Below are positions 21,093 to 29,520 of a stretch of 36,667 bases of DNA, in pieces. The position numbers were made by a program, and so were the translations under genes. The notes beneath the pieces were generated by a model, which was given only the letters and a program-made list of their open reading frames with translations, ran no database searches and had not been told where the DNA came from. Position 1 is the stretch's first letter, and every line of letters begins with the position of its first letter. The stretch is from Lactobacillus melliventris (GTDB lineage: Bacteria > Bacillota > Bacilli > Lactobacillales > Lactobacillaceae), in the NCBI RefSeq assembly GCF_013346935.1, contig NZ_JAAEEB010000013.1:1-36667 (forward strand), read 5' to 3'.

Positions 21093-21119
21093 AAAACGGC
21101 TAAAAAATAGTCGTTTTTT
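21093..21119 (+). terminator. intrinsic terminator inside the structural region
   Basis: AAAACGGCTA (21093-21102) and TAGTCGTTTT (21108-21117) form a 10-bp stem with one G-U and a 5-A loop, ending in a T-run. It separates packaging, portal, MuF and the small gene from scaffold and capsid. Partial termination here would lower or raise the ratio between the two blocks. Confidence 0.75.
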
Positions 21120-21147
21120 ATTTTGCCTAAAATTTGAAGGGAGAAAA

Positions 21148-21762
21148 ATGGAAGAGGAAAATAAACAAGTTACTGACCAAGAAAATAGTTTAGATGTCAA
21201 AAAAGATAATATTAGTAAAACTAAAAGCGAAGCAACAGTAACTGAACAAATCGAAAAAATGCGTAAGCGAATTGATCGTGAGTTCAATCAAAAAAATCAG
21301 TATAAGCAACAGCTTGAGGATTCACAAAAACAGATTGAAACTTTGACCGAGAAGTTGAGGTCACTGCGTAAGGATGAAGAAAGTAAGGACAAAAAGAATA
21401 ATAATTCAGACTTAGATAAAGCAATAAGTGAAAATGAACAGCTTAAAGCTCAATTAATTCGCAGAGACCAAATGGATACCGTTTCGCAACAATTTAATGA
21501 AGCAGGTGTAGTTGTCCCTAAAGATATATTAAATCTTGTTGTGCCTGCTGGGATTAATGAAAAACAGGTGTCCACAAATATGAAAGCCTTAAGTTCATTT
21601 TATGACGCTATTGTAAAACAGATTAAAAAGGAATTTTTAAAATCTGAAACGCCAAGAGTAAATGGCAATGATAATAAACCTTTTGACAGGTCAGAACTGA
21701 GAAAAATAGACGATCCGGCAAAGCGGGTTCAATTAATCAAAGAACACTTAGATGAATTTTAA
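21148..21762 (+). CDS. capsid scaffolding protein (DUF4355/GP20-like)
   Basis: A 204-residue, highly charged, mostly helical protein. The N-terminus is disordered and charged. A coiled coil spans about 30-110 (KMRKRIDREFNQKNQYKQQL ...), and a conserved-looking C-terminal part includes FNEAGVVVPKDILNLVVP and a basic end (AKRVQLIKEHLDEF) that probably binds capsid protein. It acts transiently as internal scaffold during prohead assembly. Position between MuF and the major capsid gene is standard. GAAGGGAG precedes the ATG. Confidence 0.9.
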   Translation: MEEENKQVTDQENSLDVKKDNISKTKSEATVTEQIEKMRKRIDREFNQKNQYKQQLEDSQKQIETLTEKLRSLRKDEESKDKKNNNSDLDKAISENEQLKAQLIRRDQMDTVSQQFNEAGVVVPKDILNLVVPAGINEKQVSTNMKALSSFYDAIVKQIKKEFLKSETPRVNGNDNKPFDRSELRKIDDPAKRVQLIKEHLDEF

Positions 21763-21777
21763 TGGAGGAATAAAATA

Positions 21778-22686
21778 ATGACAAAAGACAATAATGTGAT
21801 TACAAGTGCAGATTTAGTTGCTCAATCAATTGACTTTGTGGAGCAATTTTCGGACAACGTTAATACATTGCTGACTGCAATGGGTCGTGTGCGACTGCAC
21901 CCGATGGCCAACGGATCCGTTATTAAGACCTATAAAACGGACGTAACAGAAGCAGCTAACAGGACAGTTGACGAGGGTGAAACGATTCCGTTAACTAAAG
22001 TAACGCGTGCAGTTGATAAGACATACGAATTGCTACTAACTGATAAAATTCGTAAAGTAACTTCTTTTGAGGCAATCCAACGGGATGGTTTTTCTCAAGC
22101 AGTCACTTATACTGATTCAAAGGTTTTGAGCATTGCGCAGAAAAATGCCAAGAAGGACTTTTTCGACACTTTAAATAGCAAATCGACTACCAATACTAAA
22201 GGTGAAGGCTTACAAATGGCAATCTCTACTGGCTTAGGAAAACTAACAGGACTATTTGAAGATGTTGACAATGTAGGTACAGTAATTGCCTTTGCTAACC
22301 CTGACGATGTTTACGCATATCTTGGGGGCACACAGATCACAACACAAAATACTTTTGGAATGAAGTACCTACAGAACTTTTTAAATGTTGATGTGGTGTT
22401 CTTAACCACTGCAATTCCTGCTGGTAAAGTTGTTATGACTGTAAACAACAATATTAATTTCTATTATGTTGATATGCGTGGCGATGCTGGCAGAACGTTT
22501 GGAATGCAAGTTGATCAGAGTGGTCTGATTGGGATGAAACACAGCCAAGTTGATGAATCCTTGACGTACCAGTCAGTTGCAACTGGTGGATGGTTAATGC
22601 TACCAGAACGTACTGATGGAATTGTTACGGCTACAATTACTGCTCCTAAAGTACCAACTGGTACCGATGCAAGTAAAAAGGCTTAG
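21778..22686 (+). CDS. major capsid protein (HK97 fold)
   Basis: A 302-residue HK97-fold major capsid protein, forming the icosahedral shell. It resembles the SPP1/lactobacillus type without a protease-cleaved delta domain, which fits the separate scaffold gene upstream. Recognisable parts are the N-arm (SADLVAQSIDFVEQFSDN), the E-loop region rich in threonine and charges (TYKTDVTEAANRTVDEGETI) and the P/A-domain core (VIAFANPDDVYAYLGGTQIT ... VFLTTAIPAGKVVMTVN). The gene follows scaffold by 15 bp with TGGAGGAA upstream. Confidence 0.94.
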   Translation: MTKDNNVITSADLVAQSIDFVEQFSDNVNTLLTAMGRVRLHPMANGSVIKTYKTDVTEAANRTVDEGETIPLTKVTRAVDKTYELLLTDKIRKVTSFEAIQRDGFSQAVTYTDSKVLSIAQKNAKKDFFDTLNSKSTTNTKGEGLQMAISTGLGKLTGLFEDVDNVGTVIAFANPDDVYAYLGGTQITTQNTFGMKYLQNFLNVDVVFLTTAIPAGKVVMTVNNNINFYYVDMRGDAGRTFGMQVDQSGLIGMKHSQVDESLTYQSVATGGWLMLPERTDGIVTATITAPKVPTGTDASKKA

Positions 22687-22695
22687 TACATAAAA

Positions 22696-23043
22696 ATGAC
22701 TGAACAACTTGTCAAACTAAAAATAGCCTTACAGTTGAAAGACGATAACTGGGATGAACTCCTAAAACTGTATCTAATTGATGCACAAGATTTTCTCAAA
22801 TTAAGGTTGTCTCTTAGTGACGATGACAAATTACCGAATTCAATGGAAGCAATAGTACGGGGAGCCGCAGTCAAGAAGTTTAATCGTTTAAAAAACGAGG
22901 GAATGTTAAGCTACAGTCAGGATGGAGAATCAATTACCTTTCATGCGAATGATTTTGATGAATGGAAAGATGAAATTGAACAGTGGCGAACGGATCGCAC
23001 TGGTGTGAACCAAGGAAGTTGGATTAATCCTTATGAGGTTTGA
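22696..23043 (+). CDS. head-tail connector (adaptor) protein
   Basis: A 115-residue helical protein of the gp6/gp15-like adaptor family (Phage_connect_1 type) that binds below the portal. Typical elements are an N-terminal helix pair (LKIALQLKDDNWDELLKLYL), DAQDFLKLRL and MEAIVRGAAVKKFNRLKNEG. It is the first of four small connector genes in the canonical order adaptor, stopper, gp10-like, terminator. It overlaps the next gene by 11 bp. The SD is weak, so expression probably depends on coupling to the capsid gene. Confidence 0.85.
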   Translation: MTEQLVKLKIALQLKDDNWDELLKLYLIDAQDFLKLRLSLSDDDKLPNSMEAIVRGAAVKKFNRLKNEGMLSYSQDGESITFHANDFDEWKDEIEQWRTDRTGVNQGSWINPYEV

Positions 23044-23338
23044 TACAAAAATTACTTTTTACCGTAAAGTTGATATTGATTATAATCCTAAGACAAGCAA
23101 ACATGTCTACAAATTGATTAGCTGGCAAGAATGGGCCAATGTAACCGACCTAGGTACCGCTTCACAAGTTGAATTGTTAGGCAAAATAGAACAAGGGGTT
23201 AAAACAATTCGTTTAATGCAACAGCCTTCAAATTGGGATTACTTGCAAATAAAAGATAGCTCGATCAAGTATCGTTTTAATAGCAGTATCACGGCTTTAA
23301 AGGGATATGCGATGATTGTGGGACAGGATAATGGTTAA
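23033..23338 (+). CDS. head closure (stopper) protein
   Basis: A 101-residue beta-rich protein matching head-tail joining proteins (SPP1 gp16-like). Typical strands are RFDTKITFYRKVD and SWQEWANVTDLGTASQ, and the end is TALKGYAMIVGQ. It closes the portal channel after packaging and receives the tail. It starts inside the adaptor gene and its stop overlaps the next start, so it is translationally coupled on both sides. Confidence 0.83.
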   Translation: MRFDTKITFYRKVDIDYNPKTSKHVYKLISWQEWANVTDLGTASQVELLGKIEQGVKTIRLMQQPSNWDYLQIKDSSIKYRFNSSITALKGYAMIVGQDNG

Positions 23339-23711
23339 AGTTAAAATAGAGGGCCTTGAAGCAGTTACCAAGGGCTTAAAAAGCAAGAAGACAGATATGC
23401 AAAAAGTTTCGGACTTGGTAAAAAAGCATGGTGCAGGATTGTCAGACAAGACACAACGAAATATGTTAAGTCAATATCGTGGTCACTTTGAGGGTAATAA
23501 ATTTGTTAAACCAACCGGAGCAACAAGAAGAAGTTCGGTCGTTCAAATTGAAGACAATGGTTTAACCGCCAAAGTTCAACCAGGAACAAAATACTTTCCA
23601 TATCTTGAATACGGCACTAGATTTATGGCTGCTAGGCCAACTTTAGGCCCGGCTTTTCGTATTGAGGCACCTCTTTTTGAAGGAGACGTTAAGAAGTTGA
23701 TTGAAGAATGA
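23331..23711 (+). CDS. HK97 gp10-like neck protein
   Basis: A 126-residue protein of the HK97-gp10 family. The N-terminal IEGLEAVTKGLKS, the central GATRRSSVVQIEDNGLTAKV and the hallmark YFPYLEYGTRFMAARPTLGP identify it. It forms part of the neck or tail-completion ring. ATG 23331 overlaps the previous stop and has GGACAGGAT just upstream. It overlaps the tail terminator gene by 4 bp. Confidence 0.9.
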   Translation: MVKVKIEGLEAVTKGLKSKKTDMQKVSDLVKKHGAGLSDKTQRNMLSQYRGHFEGNKFVKPTGATRRSSVVQIEDNGLTAKVQPGTKYFPYLEYGTRFMAARPTLGPAFRIEAPLFEGDVKKLIEE

Positions 23712-24097
23712 CAGCAAACTTAGAATTATTTAACAGCTTGTTTGAATTTGCAAAAAAAGCTATTGGCTATGATACTTATGATTCGCTGCCAACCAAGCAG
23801 GTCCCTTATCCCTTCATTGTTTTGGACAATATGGAGGACTCACAGGTCAATCTAAAAACAGATGTGGTGGGCAGAACGGCAATTACTGTTCATATTTGGG
23901 GAAGTGAAGAAATGAGAAGCGAAGTAACCAATGCGATGGGGAAGTTACTTCTCACCAAAGAAATCGAGTCTGCTAATTACAGATTTCAAACAAGATATAA
24001 CAAAAATATAAGTCAGATAATTAATGATACAAGTGTGGCCAATACAAAACTAATTCATGGTATAGCAACACTTGTTTTTGATTGGTTTAAAAAATAG
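23708..24097 (+). CDS. tail terminator / tail completion protein
   Basis: A 129-residue protein in the position of SPP1 gp17 and lambda gpU, which cap the tail tube at the head end. It has an N-terminal helix (LFNSLFEFAKKAIGYD), a strand PFIVLDNMEDSQ and a beta region AITVHIWGSEEMRSEVTNAM, typical of the gpU-like fold. ATGA overlap links it to the gp10-like gene. The assignment rests on gene order plus this secondary-structure pattern. Confidence 0.82.
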   Translation: MTANLELFNSLFEFAKKAIGYDTYDSLPTKQVPYPFIVLDNMEDSQVNLKTDVVGRTAITVHIWGSEEMRSEVTNAMGKLLLTKEIESANYRFQTRYNKNISQIINDTSVANTKLIHGIATLVFDWFKK

Positions 24098-24110
24098 AAA
24101 GGAAACTAAA

Positions 24111-24722
24111 ATGACAGATGAAATTCAGGTATTGCAAGGAATTGACACTTTGCTTTTTGCACGTTTACTAGAAAATGCAGGCAAAGAGGAAGGGAGATTG
24201 ATTCCCTATCAAACCTCCTTATCTTTTGATCCTCAACGTGATTCGGATAGCACTGCTACAAAGTCAGGTAATGTTGCAACTACAAGTTCACTTGAAACAA
24301 ATCTTGAGGTTGAATTTGTTAATAATATTTCGAAAATTTCAGATGACCTCTATACTTCTCTTTTTAAAAATAAGAAGGTAGAAACATGGATTGTCTATCG
24401 TAAGCGTAGAAATGATGAAGGTAAGTATTACGCTATTTATATGCGTGGCACTGTTACTGAAGACAGCAATGACAACGATCCAGATGACAACTCTACTCGT
24501 GATGTTACCTTTACGATTGATGGTACACCTAAATTTGGCTGGTTAACCCTACCGGAAAAAGCACAAGCAGAGGTTGATTACGTGTTCCGTGGTCTTGAGA
24601 CAATTGATGATTCAAACAAGAACGGTGGCGGAACTGAGTGGCAAGATACTGATACTGGTGCAGGTTCTGATGATGTTTCAGCAAATCAGTCAAATCAATT
24701 GCCAGGAAATAATAAAGAATAA
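24111..24722 (+). CDS. major tail (tube) protein
   Basis: A 203-residue tail tube protein resembling the phi13/TP901-1 major tail group. The first 150 residues form the beta core (LQGIDTLLFARLLENAGKEE ... VTFTIDGTPKFGWLTLPE). The C-terminal tail (about 165-203) is Gly/Ser/Asn/Asp-rich and looks like an exposed linker. ATG 24111 has AAAGGAAAC upstream. A longer in-frame reading into the previous gene has no SD. It sits directly before the frameshifted chaperones, as expected. Confidence 0.92.
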   Translation: MTDEIQVLQGIDTLLFARLLENAGKEEGRLIPYQTSLSFDPQRDSDSTATKSGNVATTSSLETNLEVEFVNNISKISDDLYTSLFKNKKVETWIVYRKRRNDEGKYYAIYMRGTVTEDSNDNDPDDNSTRDVTFTIDGTPKFGWLTLPEKAQAEVDYVFRGLETIDDSNKNGGGTEWQDTDTGAGSDDVSANQSNQLPGNNKE

Positions 24723-24744
24723 TTTTGAGCTGGGAGAATAAAAG

Positions 24745-25107
24745 ATGGAAATTAAAATCAACGAAAAGACCTATAAATTAAATTTTGGAATCATGTTCTT
24801 GCGCAAATTAGATGCTGTTCATTATATTGAAGAAAAGGGAATAAAAATTGGCTTTGGTTTGAATTCTGTTGTTCCGGGCTTAATTTCAAGGAATGCCGCG
24901 ACCCTTTCTGAAGTACTTTATTATGCCTTATGGGTAAATAATGAAAGACCAACTCAAGCTCAAGTTGATGAGTTTTTAGAAAAAGATACTAATATTGAAC
25001 AGCTTTTCCATGATGTATTAATTGAATTGCAAAAATCCAATGTGACCCGGAGTAGTATGAAAAATTTAAAAGCGAGTCTGCCGGAAACAGACAGAATTTC
25101 AGAATAA
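24745..25107 (+). CDS. tail assembly chaperone, short form (gpG-like)
   Basis: A 120-residue tail assembly chaperone. It keeps the tape measure protein soluble and organises tube assembly; it is not part of the virion. The start MEIKINEKTYKLNFGIMFLR matches the TAC family of Firmicutes siphophages. GGGAG lies before the ATG. Near its end it carries overlapping slippery heptamers A-AAT-TTA and T-TTA-AAA (25062-25071) in the correct frame, producing a minor longer product that continues into the next ORF. Confidence 0.9.
   Translation: MEIKINEKTYKLNFGIMFLRKLDAVHYIEEKGIKIGFGLNSVVPGLISRNAATLSEVLYYALWVNNERPTQAQVDEFLEKDTNIEQLFHDVLIELQKSNVTRSSMKNLKASLPETDRISE
25062..25071 (+). promoter_or_regulatory. 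programmed -1 ribosomal frameshift site
   Basis: AAATTTAAAA contains two overlapping canonical XXXYYYZ heptamers, A-AAT-TTA (25062-25068) and T-TTA-AAA (25065-25071), each phased to the zero frame of the chaperone gene. A -1 slip enters the downstream frame, which is open from 25056 onward to 25523. This matches the conserved gpG/gpGT frameshift of lambda-like tails. Slippage on the second heptamer uses AAA-AGC next. Confidence 0.88.
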
Positions 25108-25523
25108 ACCTGGATTTTGAAGATAAGTATTACGAAATAGTGCTTAATGCATTTGCTTATTTGGGCTTTCATGATCTATTTGATATCTATCAGATGACAA
25201 TTGCTGAATATGAAATCAGAATGGAAGCCTACAAGCTAAAACAGGCTGAGAAGATGAACGAGATTGCACAGCAGGCCTGGTTTAATCAAATGGTCAAAAG
25301 TACAACCGGTAGTGCTAGTCATCCTAAGCCAAGATATAGAAGAATAACGGATTTGTTTGACTATAAGAAGGCTGTTGACAAAATTAGAACTGAATTTGAA
25401 CCTAACTATCAGTCTCAATCCTCAATTCCTATAGTCGAAGAACGAGCACGCATTTTTGCTAAACGGCAAGCTGAATTTGAACAATATTGGAATCAAGGAT
25501 TAATTAAAAAGAAAGGAGGTTAA
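25069..25523 (+). CDS. frameshift extension of the tail chaperone (gpT part of gpGT)
   Basis: This frame has no good start: the first GTG (25140) lacks an SD. It is open back through the slippery site and continues the chaperone after a -1 shift, giving KSESAGNRQNF-type residues and then NLDFEDKYYEIVLNAFAYLG. The region about 25140-25523 is a helical T-domain (DIYQMTIAEYEIRMEAYKLK ... RRITDLFDYKKAVDKI) that binds the tape measure protein. The fusion product would be about 260 residues. The coordinates given begin at the shift. Confidence 0.85.
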
Positions 25524-25525
25524 AA

Positions 25526-28500
25526 ATGGCAGATTATACTGTTAAGGCTATTATTACAGCGGTTGATAAAGGTTTTACTTCAACATTAGATAAGAGTTTA
25601 GATGCAGTAAAAAAATTTGGCTCACAAGTTCAAAAAAATCTTGAAGCGACTGGTAAGGCTATGACTGTAGTTGGCGGAGCAACTACTGCTATGGGAATTA
25701 AGTCTCTAAAATCTTTTGGTGATTTTGAAGCTTCCCTAAATAAAGCTGCGGTCGTTGCAGGTGGAACTGCAAAAGACATTAACAAATTAGCTGAAGTTGC
25801 TAATCACATGGGTGCAGTGTTACCAATAAGTGCACAAGAAGCATCAGATGCAATGGTTGAAATGGCGAGAAATGGTGCTTCAGTTAAAGAAATTATTAAA
25901 CTGTTTCCTGCTATTTCGCAAGCAGCAACAGCGGCAGGCGCTGATTTGACAGCGACGGCTGGAGTAGTCCAACAAGCAATGAATATCTGGGGCAGCAGCC
26001 TAAAGTCACCCCAGCAAGCTGCAGCAATTCTGGTTCAAACTGCTAATGCTTCAAATGCATCAATTGAAGACATGGGTCAAGCCTTAGCAACGGTTGGCGG
26101 TACTGCTGGCCAAGCCAGAATTAGTATGGGAACTATCTCTGAAGCAATTGGATTGTTAACTAACCGTGGATTTAGTGCAGCTCAGGCTTCAATGGATTTG
26201 AACCACGCTTTATTACAAATGATGGCACCATCTGCGGTTGCCCAGAAGGCAATGAATCATTTAGGGATTACCTTTACCGATAATCACGATAGGATGAAGC
26301 CATTTAAGCAAATTTTACTTGAAGTTGCAGATGCAACGAACAAGATGGGTGATGCACAAAAGACAGCTGCACTAAAATCAATCTTTGGTACTGCCGGAAT
26401 GCAAGCAATTTTGCCACTACTTCAAGCTGTAAAGAATAAGTCTAATGATACCAAAGTATCATGGGATGCATATTCTGCCGAGCAAGATAAAGTAGCTAGT
26501 TCAACTGCTAAAGCAACAGCTTTTCTAAGTGACCAAGCAAACGAAATGCAGCAAAACATTGGTTCAAAAATTGAACAAGTTGGAGGTAACTGGGAGGCGT
26601 TGCGTAACAAGGCAATGGCCGCAGCTGGAGGAGTCAATGGCTCTCTTTTAGACATGATTAATAAAACGCTAGATTGGGCTACAGAATCTAATGACAGCAT
26701 TGCTAGTGTTATTAGAAGCTTTGTTGGCCTTAGTCCAATAATTGGACCAATAATGACGGCTTTAGGTACTTTTTTTATTAATCTCAAGAATATTGGTTCT
26801 GCTTTAAAGGCAATTGCTTCACCTGCTGGAATAGCAATGGCTGCAGTAGTTGCTTTAGGCACAGCATTTGTTGCAATTTATAACAAGAGTGCAACACTTC
26901 GTGATGCCATTCAAAACGTAACTACTGTTTTTAGTAGTATATTTGGTCCTACTATAAAAGCAGCAGGCAGTACACTGTCGACTTTGGGTAAACAATTAGG
27001 GGACATTGCAACTACCATTGGTGATACTTTGGGCAGTTCGATTAACAGCATCAATTGGCAGCCAATTGCTCAGGGTGCATTGACTGGATTCACTAGTATC
27101 GGTGCGTATATCAAAACTGTCGTTAATAATTTAACTTCATTTTTGCAACCGGCCATTAACTCAATTAATTGGAGTGCAGTAGGCTCAACTGCACAAAGTG
27201 TGTTTAATTCGATTAAAGCGGCAATTTCAACTGTAGTTGGGGTAATTAAATCAATTGTATCGGCCATTAAAGGCGTAATCTCAGGCTTCCAACAGGTAGG
27301 GGCCATGCAGAGCGTTTGGTCGATTATTGGCAATGTAGTTAAAATTGTTAAAACTGCTTTTGACGGAATTGTTTCTGTTATTGGGAACGTAATAAAGAAT
27401 TTTATTAAAATAGGCAGTGCTCTAGGAGTATGGCAAGCGCTAGGCAACATCATTGGTAATATTGTTAAAATTATCAGCTCAATAATAACTGTGTTGACAC
27501 CGGTCATTAATTTCATTATTCAAGCAGTTACGAAAATAATTACATTTCTGACACCGATTGTTGCAGTTATAACTGGTATAGTTGTGCAAATTGTTAATGT
27601 TATTGTTTCTGCAATTACCGGCTTAGTTACAACGATAACCACAATTATAAATACTATTCAGACAATTATTGGGACTGGAATCCAGATTATTGCCACGATT
27701 ATTAGTGCGATACTAACCACAATTGTTGCTGTTTGGACTGCTACTTGGAATACGGTCAAATCTGTCGCTACGACTATTTGGAACGGTATTAAAGCAGTAA
27801 TCACAACGGCAATTAATGCGGTTAAAACGGTCGTTACAACCGTAATTAATACAATAAAAACTGTATGGACAACCGTTTGGAATGCAGTCAAGGCAGTGAC
27901 AACAACTGTTTGGAATGGAATTAAATTCGTTATTACGACTGCAATCAAAGCAGTAAAGTCGGTTGTTACTACGGTAGTCAATGGGATCAAGTCGGTTGTG
28001 ACTACAGCCTGGAATGCAATCAAATCAGTTACATCGACCGTTTGGAACGGTATTAAATCCGTTATAAGCACAGTAGCTAATGGAATCAAATCGGTTGTAA
28101 CTACTGCTGTTAATTCCATCAAGTCTACGATGACAAGCGTATGGAATTCTATCAAATCAACTACTTCAACTGCTTGGAGCAATATTAAGACAGCAGTTTC
28201 AAATGCAGTTAACGCAATTAAATCAACGGTAAGAGGAATGGTAAGCGTAGGTGAAGATTTTGTTAATGGAATGATTAAAGGTATTGGTAATGCTGTAGGT
28301 AACTTGGTCAATGCTGCAAGAAACATGGCTAGGAGAGCAATCAATGCCGCCAAGAGTGCTTTAAGTATTAACTCTCCTTCACGTATAATGCGTGATCAAG
28401 TTGGTTATTACTTCGTAGCAGGTATGGCCAAAGGTATTACTCAGAATACTGGGTTGGCTGTCAAGGCAGCAGCTGCTATGGCCAGCAGTGCTGTGCCGAA

Positions 28501-28711
28501 AATAGATCTTAATGCTTTTAACAACCAAATCAGTGCTTTAAATCATGATGCACAATCGGTTTTAACTGGATCATTTGACCAACAAATTAATGTAAAGAAT
28601 CAGCCTGCATACATTAATTTATCTTTAGGCAATCATGATTATGAAGTGTTTGTCAGTGATATTAGTAAAAAGCAAGATGAACACAGTGTTTTGAGACAGA
28701 GGAGGCTTTAA
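25526..28711 (+). CDS. tail tape measure protein
   Basis: A 1061-residue tape measure protein that sets tail length. At about 0.15 nm per residue this predicts a tail near 150-160 nm. The N-terminal part matches the TIGR01760 core (LAEVANHMGAVLPISAQEAS, AMVEMARNGASVKEI, AQARISMGTISEAIGLLTNR). The middle holds hydrophobic segments that insert into the host membrane during DNA entry. About 741-905 consists of some 15 tandem 11-residue repeats of the form W/I/V-N-x-I-K-S-V-x-T-T-x. The C-terminus has INSPSRIMRDQVGYYFVAGM, typical of the family. AAAGGAGG lies before the ATG. Confidence 0.96.
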   Translation: MADYTVKAIITAVDKGFTSTLDKSLDAVKKFGSQVQKNLEATGKAMTVVGGATTAMGIKSLKSFGDFEASLNKAAVVAGGTAKDINKLAEVANHMGAVLPISAQEASDAMVEMARNGASVKEIIKLFPAISQAATAAGADLTATAGVVQQAMNIWGSSLKSPQQAAAILVQTANASNASIEDMGQALATVGGTAGQARISMGTISEAIGLLTNRGFSAAQASMDLNHALLQMMAPSAVAQKAMNHLGITFTDNHDRMKPFKQILLEVADATNKMGDAQKTAALKSIFGTAGMQAILPLLQAVKNKSNDTKVSWDAYSAEQDKVASSTAKATAFLSDQANEMQQNIGSKIEQVGGNWEALRNKAMAAAGGVNGSLLDMINKTLDWATESNDSIASVIRSFVGLSPIIGPIMTALGTFFINLKNIGSALKAIASPAGIAMAAVVALGTAFVAIYNKSATLRDAIQNVTTVFSSIFGPTIKAAGSTLSTLGKQLGDIATTIGDTLGSSINSINWQPIAQGALTGFTSIGAYIKTVVNNLTSFLQPAINSINWSAVGSTAQSVFNSIKAAISTVVGVIKSIVSAIKGVISGFQQVGAMQSVWSIIGNVVKIVKTAFDGIVSVIGNVIKNFIKIGSALGVWQALGNIIGNIVKIISSIITVLTPVINFIIQAVTKIITFLTPIVAVITGIVVQIVNVIVSAITGLVTTITTIINTIQTIIGTGIQIIATIISAILTTIVAVWTATWNTVKSVATTIWNGIKAVITTAINAVKTVVTTVINTIKTVWTTVWNAVKAVTTTVWNGIKFVITTAIKAVKSVVTTVVNGIKSVVTTAWNAIKSVTSTVWNGIKSVISTVANGIKSVVTTAVNSIKSTMTSVWNSIKSTTSTAWSNIKTAVSNAVNAIKSTVRGMVSVGEDFVNGMIKGIGNAVGNLVNAARNMARRAINAAKSALSINSPSRIMRDQVGYYFVAGMAKGITQNTGLAVKAAAAMASSAVPKIDLNAFNNQISALNHDAQSVLTGSFDQQINVKNQPAYINLSLGNHDYEVFVSDISKKQDEHSVLRQRRL
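27746..28240 (+). repeat. 33-bp coding repeats in the tape measure gene
   Basis: About 15 tandem units of 33 bp encode the 11-residue pattern [W/I/V]N.IKSV.TT., for example WNGIKAVITTA and WNAIKSVTSTV. The periodic tryptophan or aliphatic residue matches the known 11-residue spacing in tape measure proteins. The repeats also create a long spurious ORF on the opposite strand. Unit number could change tail length. Confidence 0.8.
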
Positions 28712-29520
28712 TGAAACAATATCAATTTACTGGGTTAGGAATAAATGAGCGAGGTGATTCTGCTTATTTACCATCCGAAGCAATGTTTATTGAAACTGAT
28801 GATGTGGGCGTTCCAATTGAAGATCAAATTGATGGTTACCAAACATTAAACGTAACTGGTCGTGAATTAATGCCTTATTCTGTATCTTCTCAAGCCGTTT
28901 CTGGTTACGATGGCGAATTGTTTTTAGGTGCTGATCACCCTAAGCGTGAATTAACAATTAAATATCAATTAATTGCTAGGTCAGATCAAGAATATAGGGA
29001 GAAGTTTGCTAGGCTTAATTATTTATTGAGCCAAAAACAAATGCATTTCTACTTTTTTGATGATCCACAATTTGAATATGTTGGTACTCTTTCCGGTGCA
29101 ACTAATCCTAATCCAGGAACTAATGTTGTTAACAGTGAATTTACCATCACGCTCCTTGATCCGTTTAAAAAACTTAAAAACAAGACCATTTATCGCGGCG
29201 GACAATCGATTAGAATTAATGAACCAGCTTATTATCCGACGGTGCCGGATAAAATTGAGCTAACAATAAAATCGGCAAACAATCACTTAGAAATTACTAA
29301 CTTTGAACAGACCATTTCGCTAACGGGCAGTTTCTCTGTCGGGGACAAAGTAACGATTGATTTTACCGGGGATGCACAAATACTGTTAAATTCAGTTAAT
29401 CGGTTGGATTTACTGAATCTAAATAGTGATTTTGAAAACTTTGCGGTTAAACAAGGCAGTGTCATTACTTGTTCAAACAGTTCTAATCTAACTCTGCAAT
29501 TGAGGAGGAAAGAACTTTGA
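28711..29520 (+). CDS. distal tail protein (Dit)
   Basis: A 269-residue Sipho_tail family protein that forms the hexameric hub between tail tube and baseplate. The N-terminal domain (about 1-150) includes LGADHPKRELTIKYQLIARS, FARLNYLLSQKQMHFYFFDD and FTITLLDPFKK. The C-terminal galectin-like domain follows (YYPTVPDKIELTIK ...). The ATG overlaps the tape measure stop (TAATG), with GAGGAGG upstream. Its stop overlaps the TTG start of the next gene. Confidence 0.93.
   Translation: MKQYQFTGLGINERGDSAYLPSEAMFIETDDVGVPIEDQIDGYQTLNVTGRELMPYSVSSQAVSGYDGELFLGADHPKRELTIKYQLIARSDQEYREKFARLNYLLSQKQMHFYFFDDPQFEYVGTLSGATNPNPGTNVVNSEFTITLLDPFKKLKNKTIYRGGQSIRINEPAYYPTVPDKIELTIKSANNHLEITNFEQTISLTGSFSVGDKVTIDFTGDAQILLNSVNRLDLLNLNSDFENFAVKQGSVITCSNSSNLTLQLRRKEL

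Noticed and set aside
25140..25523. Independent gene starting at GTG 25140
   Set aside because: No SD, and the frame is open back to a perfectly phased slippery site, so it is better read as the frameshifted gpT extension.
27658..28353. 231-codon ORF on the minus strand, with other long minus-strand ORFs at 26422-26862 and 27070-27516
   Set aside because: They lie fully inside the tape measure gene. The protein is a low-complexity translation of the reverse complement of the 33-bp repeats, without SD or neighbours in that direction.
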